NCBI GenBank assembly: GCA_028284465.1 | Contig: JANQRR010000025.1 | Coordinates: 1-64,000, forward strand | Direction: 5' to 3' | DNA: 64,000 nt | Source of the DNA: Gammaproteobacteria bacterium | GTDB lineage: Bacteria; Pseudomonadota; Gammaproteobacteria; JAJFKO01 | Part shown: positions 35,155 through 43,238 of the stretch, piece by piece | Position numbering within the stretch: the stretch's first letter is position 1 | How the letters are laid out: every line of letters begins with the position of its first letter | Notes under the pieces: model-generated | What the model was told of the DNA's origin: nothing | Seen by the model: the letters and a program-made list of their open reading frames with translations, nothing else | The model's database searches: none | Translations under genes and position numbers: made by a program

Positions 35155-36373
35155 AGTGAGTCTCCATAGCTTCGGTTTTAATTTGATAATAGTTATGCAT
35201 ATTAGCAATGATCGTTTGCATTTGCGCAAATGTATCAAACTGCAGAATGATATTGCCAATTGCAGCACTGCCTTTAGTAAAAGGATGAATCGTTTCACCA
35301 GGTTGTAAATACGGATTGTCTTCAATGATTTTAGTGGTGATGTCAGGATGATATTGTATATGTTTAAAAATACCTGATTGCATTGAATACAGCATATAAC
35401 AAGCAATAAAATCATGTTTTGGCGTCGTTGGAGTGAGTGGTAATTGATAATGTGGATCACAACACGCTTCTACTGCAGCAGCGACCAGATCGATCCCAGT
35501 GCGTAATTGAATAGCACGAGGAATAAAATTACCACCACTGCGTGGGCCAATTTCAACAATGAATGGTTCATCATCAGTCGTTAAAAAACAATCTAAGTTG
35601 AAAACACCAGTGTGAAAACCAATGTGTTGCAGAACATTTTCAACTTTTTGTTTTATTTTAATTAATATTTCTGATGGATGTGTTGTAGGGAATGTTTCAG
35701 CACAAGGGACTAACGAATGTGAATTTGGCACATGGCCATCACCAAATTCAAAAAATACCAATTTGCCTTGTTGCATAAAACCATCACCACACAATTGTTT
35801 ACCTTGGCGTTGTTTAAAGGTTTCAATAATAATGGTTTTGCTATGTGCTTCGCTAAAAGCAAGGGTTATTGCTTGTTGTATTTGGCTGTGATCGCGCACA
35901 ATAGTCGCGCCGCGACTGCCAGAGCCTTCGGTGGGCTTAACAATCATAGGCAATCGGCAGCTTTGTAAATATTGAATTGCAAGGTTAATCTGATCTTGAG
36001 CAAAAACGTTATACTCAAGAGTTTGTAAGCCAGCAGCATTAAGTGTTTCACGAAATTTAGCTTTATTAACGAGGTTGCAAATCACATCATAATTTTGTCC
36101 GGGTAAATTAAGCTTAGCAGCTACATAAGCGACTGTTGGTGCCGATACATCAGAAGCAAATGTGATAATACCATCAATAGCTTCACGTTTAGCAAGAGCT
36201 AAAATGCTGGCTTGATCCAAAGTGCTAATATTGTGGCTTCGATCTGCAAGTTTATGCCCAGGATTGTGCGGTCGATTATCTGCAGTAATGACTTTATAAC
36301 CACGCTGTTTGGCATATTGAATAGCGGGTACTTGAAAATGTGCCGCGCCGAGAAATAAAATTGTTTTACTCAT
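35138..36373 (-). CDS. ATP-grasp ligase
   Basis: 411 residues with the PurK/CarB-like order. The N-terminal Rossmann part is ILFLGAAHFQVPAIQYAKQRG with TADNRPHNPGHK. The ATP-grasp then has LVNKAKFRETLNAAGL, the ATP-binding K146 in VKPTEGSGSRGA, and the metal site NLDCFLTTDDEPFIVEIGPRSGG. These enzymes form an acyl-phosphate and join it to an amine or thiol. In an operon with two aminotransferases and two acyltransferase-like proteins, ligation of an amino or carboxylic acid onto an amino sugar is a reasonable inference. It overlaps both neighbours. Confidence 0.85.
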   Translation of the reverse strand: MSKTILFLGAAHFQVPAIQYAKQRGYKVITADNRPHNPGHKLADRSHNISTLDQASILALAKREAIDGIITFASDVSAPTVAYVAAKLNLPGQNYDVICNLVNKAKFRETLNAAGLQTLEYNVFAQDQINLAIQYLQSCRLPMIVKPTEGSGSRGATIVRDHSQIQQAITLAFSEAHSKTIIIETFKQRQGKQLCGDGFMQQGKLVFFEFGDGHVPNSHSLVPCAETFPTTHPSEILIKIKQKVENVLQHIGFHTGVFNLDCFLTTDDEPFIVEIGPRSGGNFIPRAIQLRTGIDLVAAAVEACCDPHYQLPLTPTTPKHDFIACYMLYSMQSGIFKHIQYHPDITTKIIEDNPYLQPGETIHPFTKGSAAIGNIILQFDTFAQMQTIIANMHNYYQIKTEAMETHYDPIN

Positions 36374-37355
36374 TTAATGCTAATGGTATGTTATCTAAAA
36401 ATTTAATTGGCATTGATGCCAAACCTAAACCTTCACGGCCGTAATCATTGCCACAATATAATAAATATAAGTGATCTTGATAAGCAAATACGTGAGGGTA
36501 ACACAACGATGTTGAATCCCATCCTGATGTTGAATAGTCAATTCCAGCCAAATGATCATGGCGTTGCCAATGAACACCATCTTGTGAGAATGCGTAACCA
36601 ATCCGATAAGTATCACCGCGATAACAATACCACATGTGATAAAGATCATGATGTTTATAAACACTTGGGCGACAGATAGAATGTTCACTATCATTAGCGA
36701 AAGTAATGCAGATAGTATTATCGCGTTGCCAAGTCACACCATCATTAGATTCAGCATATTTTATATGATAGAGATGTTGCGCTTTAGTTGTTGGATCGGC
36801 TTTATACCATTGTTGATAATCGGTATACCACATACGCAAACGATCATCTTCATGCATCACATAGACAGAACCAGTGCCTAGATATTCAGAGTCAATCCGT
36901 GGCATAATTGGCGCCCGAGATACACGATGAAATGAATCTCGAGTTTGCATTTTTGCTAAGCCAAGAAAATTTTGAAATGGTGTAAGCACGGTTGGCACCC
37001 AGCCAGTATAATACATATAAACTTGTTGTTGATGAGCAACGATAGCTGGATAAGAAGTGCCGTTTTCATCGAAACTACCCGGATCACCCAAACTTAATAC
37101 TGGCTGCGATGATATTTCCAAAATGGTTGTGGGATTATTAATATCAATTCGAACCCGCCCAATCAGCGAGCGATTTTGCTGATCTCGGCCAGTGATATAA
37201 ATATCAAATAAAGCCGAATCATCAACTTGTAAGGCAAAGCTTGAGCCGGCATGCGTTGCCAGCCAGTTGATCTGGGTGCTGGGCTGAAGGATACAGCCAT
37301 GCTTATGCCATTGAATTTGCTGAGTTTTATTTGTCATCATGGTAATTGTTGTCAT
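36366..37355 (-). CDS. Five-bladed beta-propeller of GH43/32/68-like type
   Basis: 329 residues with repeated W/Y-rich blades: MYYTGWVP, RMWYTDYQQW, YAESNDGVTWQRD, YHMWYCYRGDTYRIGYAFSQDGVHWQRHD and LYLLYCGNDYG. The blade motif Y(A/S)xSxDGxxW is that of glycosidase-like propellers. No signal peptide is visible, so the protein is probably cytoplasmic, which is odd for a glycan hydrolase. It may act on nucleotide sugars or be a binding protein. It overlaps the ATP-grasp gene by eight bases. An ATG pair six codons downstream is an alternative start. Confidence 0.72.
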   Translation of the reverse strand: MTTITMMTNKTQQIQWHKHGCILQPSTQINWLATHAGSSFALQVDDSALFDIYITGRDQQNRSLIGRVRIDINNPTTILEISSQPVLSLGDPGSFDENGTSYPAIVAHQQQVYMYYTGWVPTVLTPFQNFLGLAKMQTRDSFHRVSRAPIMPRIDSEYLGTGSVYVMHEDDRLRMWYTDYQQWYKADPTTKAQHLYHIKYAESNDGVTWQRDNTICITFANDSEHSICRPSVYKHHDLYHMWYCYRGDTYRIGYAFSQDGVHWQRHDHLAGIDYSTSGWDSTSLCYPHVFAYQDHLYLLYCGNDYGREGLGLASMPIKFLDNIPLALNE

Positions 37356-37399
37356 TTGTAATTTGTGCTAATTTTACCTGAATTAGATTTTTTTAAAAG

Positions 37400-38290
37400 T
37401 TAAGTTCGATAAGCGGGGAAATAATTGGTAGAAATTTGTTGATCTTGGTGTTTGCTTAATTGCTCATAACGATCTGGCATGAGTATTTTGCCACATAAAT
37501 AATTGGTTTTCGTGGTATTAGCAAAGCCTCGTTTAAATCGAGCTAAGCCATCATTAGGATCATCACTAAGTCCTGCACCACTACCAAAATCAATACATTT
37601 TTTATTAGCGAAGTGTTTAATTACAAAATCATAAATTGCATAAGCTGCACGTAAACGATAACCTTGGGCATTTGCAGCTGCTAAATGACTATAAACGTAA
37701 CCTTCATATTCAAACCACAGATGCATCGCGATGATGTTGTCTTGCTGATCAAAAGCCGCTGTAGTGATTAACTGTGGAAACTGACTTACTGCATGAAAGT
37801 ATTGTGGTGAGAATGTTTGAATGCCGCGGATTTCATGGCGTTTAATTAATTCTTGGTATAGCTGTTGCCAATGATCAATATAATCACTTAGAGTAATAAT
37901 TTTAACATGACAATCTTGGTGGGCGCGTTTAACTTCATAGCGGTGATGTTTAGTTAAGGTAAATGATTGCTGATAATCATGTAGATAATGTGTTTTAAAT
38001 GGTTTGCACACATCAAAGTTTGTTTGTAAATAATTAAGATCCGGATGAAAGAAAATATCGTTAATTAAAGTCAATGATACAATTTGTTGATTTTGTAACA
38101 TGATAAAATCTTTACTCAAATCTACATTGGCAGCTAACACACAGCGAGGATAACAGCCAATTGCATCGACATAGTCGGTATTATCAATAGCACGTTGTAA
38201 AATCCAAGTTTGTGACTGGGATAACCCAATTGGTTTATAGTTTGGTGAAAATGCTTCAGCGTATTGTTGACTGGCGTAGGGATGCGTCAT
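37400..38290 (-). CDS. FemAB/GNAT-fold acyltransferase-like protein
   Basis: 296 residues. The second half resembles the FemAB-like GNAT domain of polysaccharide loci: KRHEIRGIQTFSPQYFHAV, AFDQQDNIIAMHLWFEYEGYVYSHLAAANAQG, then DFGSGAGLSDDPNDGLARFKRGFAN, where the LxxFKxGFG-type end is characteristic. Such enzymes transfer acyl or aminoacyl groups to sugar amines or peptides. Its start overlaps the stop of the DegT-like gene (ATGA), so the two are made together. The substrate is unknown. Confidence 0.7.
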   Translation of the reverse strand: MTHPYASQQYAEAFSPNYKPIGLSQSQTWILQRAIDNTDYVDAIGCYPRCVLAANVDLSKDFIMLQNQQIVSLTLINDIFFHPDLNYLQTNFDVCKPFKTHYLHDYQQSFTLTKHHRYEVKRAHQDCHVKIITLSDYIDHWQQLYQELIKRHEIRGIQTFSPQYFHAVSQFPQLITTAAFDQQDNIIAMHLWFEYEGYVYSHLAAANAQGYRLRAAYAIYDFVIKHFANKKCIDFGSGAGLSDDPNDGLARFKRGFANTTKTNYLCGKILMPDRYEQLSKHQDQQISTNYFPAYRT

Positions 38291-39318
38291 AACAATTTTT
38301 TTAAAACCTCAATGATATATTGCATATCTTGCGCTTGATAGCGATGATCACAAGGAATGGTTATTAGTTCTCGTGATAATTGATGCTCCACGCTAAATTG
38401 ATCTGCAGGCGATGGTAGATTTAACCAATGACGTTGGGCAAAGATTTGTTGCTTGCATAACCCTTGCCAGAGCTGATCAGCAGATCTTAATTGGATCGGG
38501 AAACCAAGTGGTACGAAGTTAGGTTCAAGGTCATCTATAAATGCGATATCTGCAAATGCTTGGGCTAATAAGCGATAATTAGATTGTCTTTGTTGACATA
38601 ATTTTGCAGGATTAATCATTGCCAGTAACGTTTGTGTTAATTGACTCATCGATTTGCTACTGACTCGCATTTGTTGTTCACTAATTTGATAATGCTCATA
38701 CCAAACTTGATTGTGAATTTCATCATGATCTTCAAAGCGTAATAATGCAGGCACGACAAAATCAGGTTCAGTTAATGATGTTGCAATGATATTTGGTAGT
38801 GAACATGATGTTTGAGCGGCAACTAAAATACCACCATCAGCGACACCTAATACCTTGCGAGGGCTATAGATGATCCAATCTCCCCAAGTTGATGTTGCCG
38901 GTGATAATGCTTGTGCTCGATCTTCTAGCCAAACAATATCGCGACGTTCATTAACTAAATGTAGAAAGTCAGGATCGGGATTTTTACCAAAGTAATTAAT
39001 GGCTAATACATAATCGCCAGCTTGTAAATAATCATGTAAAAAATCACAACGTGGTGAAAGCTTAGAAGTTAATGGATAATAATGTAGTTCAGTGTTGGTG
39101 TTGTCAACCGCACTGACTAATGAATCACAAATATACGCAGGTAACCACAATCGTTTGACCTTATTAGCTGTCAATAAATAATGTAAACAACTACGCGCAT
39201 TATGTAAACGTAAACTGTTGTCATCGTTAACCCCCCAAAATGCCCACACATTATTGTTGATATGCCTATCAGCAGTTAAATGTAATGGTAGAAATCCACC
39301 AATAAGACGTTTACTCAT
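38287..39318 (-). CDS. DegT-like PLP-fold protein (divergent aminotransferase)
   Basis: 343 residues from the ATG that overlaps the stop of the upstream aminotransferase gene by four bases. A longer frame exists but lies within that gene. It keeps the fold-type I essentials: a substrate/phosphate loop in LPAYICDSLVSA, a PLP-ring Asp (D133 in WLEDRAQAL) and a candidate Schiff-base Lys (K155 in YSPRKVLGVADGG). The motifs are far from those of classical sugar aminotransferases. It may be a second aminotransferase or a dehydratase-like relative acting after the first. Confidence 0.7.
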   Translation of the reverse strand: MSKRLIGGFLPLHLTADRHINNNVWAFWGVNDDNSLRLHNARSCLHYLLTANKVKRLWLPAYICDSLVSAVDNTNTELHYYPLTSKLSPRCDFLHDYLQAGDYVLAINYFGKNPDPDFLHLVNERRDIVWLEDRAQALSPATSTWGDWIIYSPRKVLGVADGGILVAAQTSCSLPNIIATSLTEPDFVVPALLRFEDHDEIHNQVWYEHYQISEQQMRVSSKSMSQLTQTLLAMINPAKLCQQRQSNYRLLAQAFADIAFIDDLEPNFVPLGFPIQLRSADQLWQGLCKQQIFAQRHWLNLPSPADQFSVEHQLSRELITIPCDHRYQAQDMQYIIEVLKKLL

Positions 39319-40457
39319 GAGTTGACGCATTGATGTAATGTTGTTTTTACGGCTTGGCAAATATAAGCAATATTATCCGGGGTTAAAACCGTATGGAATG
39401 GCAGGCCAATAAGCTCTTGCGCTAACTGTTTAGTATTACTTAGTTTGTTAATTTGTGGATAGTGGCTGAAAGGTGGATGATCAAATACTGGTGGATAATA
39501 CCAACGTAATGTCGCAATTCCTTGTTGATCAAGCTGCGCAGCAATATTAGCAATGTCTACACAATCATGAATACGAATTGCTAAATTGGAATGAATGAAG
39601 TCATCATTATTAGCTTGCCAACTAATTTTATCGTCAAAATCAGCAAAATGCTCACGGTAGCAAGCTAATAATTCGCGTCGTAATTGTTGTTGCTGAGGCC
39701 AGCGTTGCAAATTTGCTAAGCCAACGGCTGCATGGTATTCACTAAGTTTAGCGTTTATACCGATGTGTTTAATGGTGCGTGGATGAGGCAATTCACCTAA
39801 ACCAAAATTACTCATGATGCGAATTTTTTCAATAAAAGCGGGTGAAGAATGAATGATAAAACCACCCTCACCGACTCCCATAGCTTTAGTTGTGTGTAAG
39901 CTAAATACTAATGTGGCGCGTTTGCCATTGGGCTGAGAACCAAAAGCACCTGCAGCATCAATGATTACCGGAATGTTAGTCGTTTCAATAAATTGATCCC
40001 AAGCATTAACATCTTGTGGATGATTTAAAGCGGTCACAGGCATGACGGCGGCAAATTGCTGCGATGTTAAAGCCTGCTGTGCAATTTCAGGTGTTAACAA
40101 CCAACTTTGCGGATCAATATCAGCAAAAATTGGTTTATGGCCAGCAGCGATGATAGCGTTGGCAGTAGCAATAAAGGTAAATCCAGGGATTAAAATCGAT
40201 GAACCTGGCGGCAATTCCAAGGCTTGTAACGCTAATGTTAAGCCTGCAGTACAACTTGAAACAGTGGTTATGTGAGCATTGTTGTCAAAGTGTTTTAATA
40301 ATTCTTGTTGAAATAATTCATTTAACGGGCCGAAGTTACTATACCAATGGCTTTGATCGATTCGCTGTAGCCATGGTATTAATTCTTCCGTCGTTGGCAT
40401 GTCAGGAATGAGTAATGGTATTTTATTTTTTAATTTGTGCTCGTTTGTAGTTTTCAT
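39315..40457 (-). CDS. DegT/DnrJ/EryC1/StrS aminotransferase
   Basis: 380 residues. The N-terminal motif SHWYSNFGPLNELFQ resembles the YxNfGPxxxxFE signature of the VioA/DegT sugar-aminotransferase group. SSCTAGLTLAL and PGFTFIATANAI follow, then D167 in VIIDAAGAFG, and K191 in SLHTTKAMGVGEGG. It should aminate a keto-sugar nucleotide with PLP. It overlaps the GNAT gene (ATGA) and the DegT-like gene (ATGA), so three products are translationally linked. Which sugar is made cannot be read from sequence. Confidence 0.88.
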   Translation of the reverse strand: MKTTNEHKLKNKIPLLIPDMPTTEELIPWLQRIDQSHWYSNFGPLNELFQQELLKHFDNNAHITTVSSCTAGLTLALQALELPPGSSILIPGFTFIATANAIIAAGHKPIFADIDPQSWLLTPEIAQQALTSQQFAAVMPVTALNHPQDVNAWDQFIETTNIPVIIDAAGAFGSQPNGKRATLVFSLHTTKAMGVGEGGFIIHSSPAFIEKIRIMSNFGLGELPHPRTIKHIGINAKLSEYHAAVGLANLQRWPQQQQLRRELLACYREHFADFDDKISWQANNDDFIHSNLAIRIHDCVDIANIAAQLDQQGIATLRWYYPPVFDHPPFSHYPQINKLSNTKQLAQELIGLPFHTVLTPDNIAYICQAVKTTLHQCVNS

Positions 40458-40966
40458 TGATAGTCTTCGCGTAATAGTGCCATTTGCAACAAATCGACAT
40501 ATTGACCATTTTTAAAAGTGCTTTGTTTAGCAATGCCTTCTTGTACAAAGCCACATTTTTCATACATCTTAATCGCACGTTTGTTAGTAGTTAATACTTT
40601 AAGTGAAATGCGATTAAGGTTTTGATCAAAAAAACCATGTTGTAAACATTGTAAAGTTGCTTGTTTACCATAACCTCGTCCTTGGCAGCCAGTTTCACCT
40701 ATAAAAATGTGAAATTCCGCACTGCGAACGATTCGATTAATATTCAATAAATAAACATTACCGATGTGTTGGTCATTGTCTTGTTTACATATTGCTAAAC
40801 GAATTTGTTGATGTCGATGTTGACAGTAATCTTGCAACCATTGCGCTTCAGTTTCCATATTAATATAACGAAAGGTTTCGCCTAATTCGCTAATAATTTC
40901 GCGATCGTGGCGCCAACGGTTAATAGTGGCTAAGTCTTGTTGAGTAATTTCGCGTAAATAAATCAT
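40454..40966 (-). CDS. GNAT N-acetyltransferase (RimJ/RimL/PseH-like)
   Basis: 170 residues with the complete GNAT order: YLREITQQDLATINRWRHD at the start, IGNVYLLNINR, the acetyl-CoA loop GRGYGKQAT, and NRISLKVLTTNKRAIKMYEKCGF at the end. The family includes RimJ/L protein acetylases and sugar N-acetyltransferases such as PseH and WecD. Its position directly before a sugar aminotransferase favours N-acetylation of the new amino group. It follows the GT2 gene after 29 bases. Confidence 0.88.
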   Translation of the reverse strand: MIYLREITQQDLATINRWRHDREIISELGETFRYINMETEAQWLQDYCQHRHQQIRLAICKQDNDQHIGNVYLLNINRIVRSAEFHIFIGETGCQGRGYGKQATLQCLQHGFFDQNLNRISLKVLTTNKRAIKMYEKCGFVQEGIAKQSTFKNGQYVDLLQMALLREDYQ

Positions 40967-40995
40967 AGCTATAAATTATATCACCGATAAGTTGT

Positions 40996-41928
40996 CTAAT
41001 CACAGAATTTTTCTCTGATAATATAGGTGGGTTTACCACGAACATCATCATAAATGCGCCAAATATATTCACCAATAATGCCAAGCATTGTCATGATCAA
41101 ACCACCAATTATCAATATGGCCATCATTAATGGAGCCCAGCCAGTGAATGGTGTTGCATTTAACATCCAGCTTAAGATCACGGTTAAGGTATAAATAAAA
41201 CCCCCAATAGATGTCATGATCCCGATGAAAGAAATAAAACGAATTGGCAAATAAGAAGCATCTAAAATGGCATCAGCAAAGTTGCGCAATTTTTTCCAGA
41301 AATTATACTGCGACTTACCAAAGCGCCGAGCTTGACGTTCATAAGGAATAAAACTTGTACGATAGCCTGTCCATAATAAATCACCTTGAAAGAAACGATT
41401 ACGGTTTTCAACGCGATTAAATGCTTCCATAACTTTACGATCCATTAATACAAAATCAAAACCACCAGAAGGGATCTGTGGAAACGATAAGCGTAATAAC
41501 CGATAAGCAAGCCGTGACATTAGATTAGCAGTAAGCCTATCGTTACGTTTGATCCGATGACAAATCACGGTTTCAGATCCCGCTTCCCACTGCGCTACCA
41601 TTTGTTCAACTAATTCAATCGGATCTTGTAGATCAGCCGATACATTTACAACAGCGTCGCCATCAGCTTGCCTAAACCCAGCCAACATCGCCGCGTTTTG
41701 GCCAAAATTACGGGTAAATGTAATGATTCTGACGCGTTTATCACGTTCGCGTAATGCTAATAATTCATTTAATGAATTATCAGTTGAACCATCATCGACG
41801 AAATTAATATTAAAATCGTAATTGCTTAATTGGGTCTTGAATAATTCATGGATCTTTTCATAGGTTTTAGTAACCGCAATTTCATTGTGATACACTGCAA
41901 TGACAAATGAGATAGTTTTCATTTTCAT
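40996..41928 (-). CDS. GT2 glycosyltransferase (GtrB-like polyprenyl-phosphate sugar transferase)
   Basis: About 310 residues from the ATG 11 bases after AGGAG; a longer frame upstream runs into the GtrA gene. It has SFVIAVYHNEIAV, FVDDGSTDNS, NFGQNAAMLAGFRQADGD, the SADLQDP metal site, a QARRFGKSQYNFWKK loop and two C-terminal membrane helices before VRGKPTYII. This is the GtrB architecture. A GtrA-like carrier lies directly upstream, as in O-antigen modification cassettes. It probably makes the undecaprenyl-phosphate sugar used by a periplasmic GT-C enzyme. Confidence 0.9.
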   Translation of the reverse strand: MKMKTISFVIAVYHNEIAVTKTYEKIHELFKTQLSNYDFNINFVDDGSTDNSLNELLALRERDKRVRIITFTRNFGQNAAMLAGFRQADGDAVVNVSADLQDPIELVEQMVAQWEAGSETVICHRIKRNDRLTANLMSRLAYRLLRLSFPQIPSGGFDFVLMDRKVMEAFNRVENRNRFFQGDLLWTGYRTSFIPYERQARRFGKSQYNFWKKLRNFADAILDASYLPIRFISFIGIMTSIGGFIYTLTVILSWMLNATPFTGWAPLMMAILIIGGLIMTMLGIIGEYIWRIYDDVRGKPTYIIREKFCD

Positions 41929-41936
41929 TATAACTT

Positions 41937-42326
41937 TTACTCCTGTATGCGCCGCAGCGACCAATACTTATTTAATAAATAATTAAAGCCAACGATAAAT
42001 GGCATTAATAATACTTGCGCTAAAAATGGATCCATATGGTATGTTTGTACCAGTACGTGCAAACTTACCAAGTTAAAGACAAACGATGACAAATAGGTAA
42101 CAAAATATTTTGAAAAACGACCGCGAAAGCACAGTTTATTTTCAGGTTTAAATACCCATAAGAAATTTAATGCATAGGTGAACATAACGCCAGAGATCCA
42201 AGACAAACTCAAAGCTACAATGTAATTAATAGAAAAAATTTTTAACAAAGTAAAATAAATGATAGTTGTTAAAATAGTATTCAAGCCACCAACAATCAGA
42301 TATTTGAATAATTCAACGCTGAACAA
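41937..42326 (-). CDS. GtrA-like lipid-linked sugar flippase
   Basis: 129 residues and four membrane helices (YLIVGGLNTILTTIIYFTLL, SWISGVMFTYALNFLWVF and two more). This matches GtrA-family proteins, which flip undecaprenyl-phosphate sugars to the periplasm. The start codon is TTG, chosen because AAGGGG lies nine bases upstream and no ATG is available. It is the first gene of the nine-gene minus-strand operon, with its promoter in the short divergent gap before the PhyH gene. The GT2 gene follows after eight bases. Confidence 0.88.
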   Translation of the reverse strand: MFSVELFKYLIVGGLNTILTTIIYFTLLKIFSINYIVALSLSWISGVMFTYALNFLWVFKPENKLCFRGRFSKYFVTYLSSFVFNLVSLHVLVQTYHMDPFLAQVLLMPFIVGFNYLLNKYWSLRRIQE

Positions 42327-42447
42327 GTTGTTAATCCCCTTAAGCCAGCAGTTTTAATTATGCTCATTGTAAACTAAGGATGTGCAAATAACAATCGATA
42401 AGGTATACTTAGCCGCAATACCACATGCTTTATTTAGGTAGTATGAA

Positions 42448-43236
42448 ATGGAACAAAATATAGACGAATATGAGACAGGATACCTCTTACAAACCCAAGG
42501 TTGGCTGCATTGTAAGTCGCTGATCGATGATAATTTATTGGCTGGATTATGCACAGATCTAGCGGATATGTATGAACAACGACGCGCGGTGCAAATTGAC
42601 AATGGGATTGGTGAAGTTATGTCAGGCACATGTCATCATTTATTAGGTGATCATAATAGCATGGAAACTATGCTTGCTAATTGGCCGCTAGATGGGTTAG
42701 TTAAACACTATTTTGGCGGAAATTATATTTTGAATTCATTTGGCGCTTTTATTAATCAGCCTAATGATACGGCATATGTTTCGCGCATTCATCGTGATGT
42801 CCGCACTTATGCGGGAGAGTTTCGTTTATTATTAAATGTATTGATCATGTTAGATGATTTTACTTTAGAGAATGGAGCTACCTATATTTTATCGGGTTCC
42901 CATCACGTAGCTACAAAACCGCCAGAAGAATTATTTTATGCTAATGCTACTCGTGCTGTCGGTAAAGCCGGCGATGCAATAGTGTTTGACTCTAACATTT
43001 GGCATGCAGCCGGAGAAAATAAATCAACAGCGATTCGTCGAGGCTTAACTTTAACGTTTAGTCGGCCGTTCTTCAAACAACAATTGGATTATCCACGTTT
43101 GTTGGGGCAAGCATATGGTGAGCAAATCACGCCGCAATTGCGTCAACTCTTAGGTTATAACGCCAGAACTCCAAGTACGATAGATGAGTATTATCAACCT
43201 GTACCTAAACGGTTTTATCAGCCTGATCAAGGTTAA
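42448..43236 (+). CDS. PhyH-family (phytanoyl-CoA dioxygenase-like) 2OG oxygenase
   Basis: 262 residues. The core has an iron-binding HxD in SRIHRDVRTYAG, MLDDFTLENGATYILSGSHH typical of PhyH proteins, and the distal His in SNIWHAAGENKS before the 2-oxoglutarate-binding Arg in AIRRGLTLTFSRP. It hydroxylates an unknown small molecule or glycan. It starts the plus-strand unit divergent from the nine-gene operon, and the fifth GT-C-like gene follows after two bases. This is a second oxygenase family associated with the sugar genes. Confidence 0.85.
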   Translation: MEQNIDEYETGYLLQTQGWLHCKSLIDDNLLAGLCTDLADMYEQRRAVQIDNGIGEVMSGTCHHLLGDHNSMETMLANWPLDGLVKHYFGGNYILNSFGAFINQPNDTAYVSRIHRDVRTYAGEFRLLLNVLIMLDDFTLENGATYILSGSHHVATKPPEELFYANATRAVGKAGDAIVFDSNIWHAAGENKSTAIRRGLTLTFSRPFFKQQLDYPRLLGQAYGEQITPQLRQLLGYNARTPSTIDEYYQPVPKRFYQPDQG

Positions 43237-43238
43237 AC

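Noticed and set aside
35155..35460. N-terminal extension of the amidohydrolase into the ATP-grasp gene
   Set aside because: The extra ~100 residues are Leu/Ile/Cys-rich out-of-frame translation of the ATP-grasp gene; the ATG at 35154 starts the family's first strand.
36407..36881. Small plus-strand open frames opposite the propeller gene
   Set aside because: They lie wholly inside a well-supported gene and encode low-quality, Ile/Met-rich sequence.
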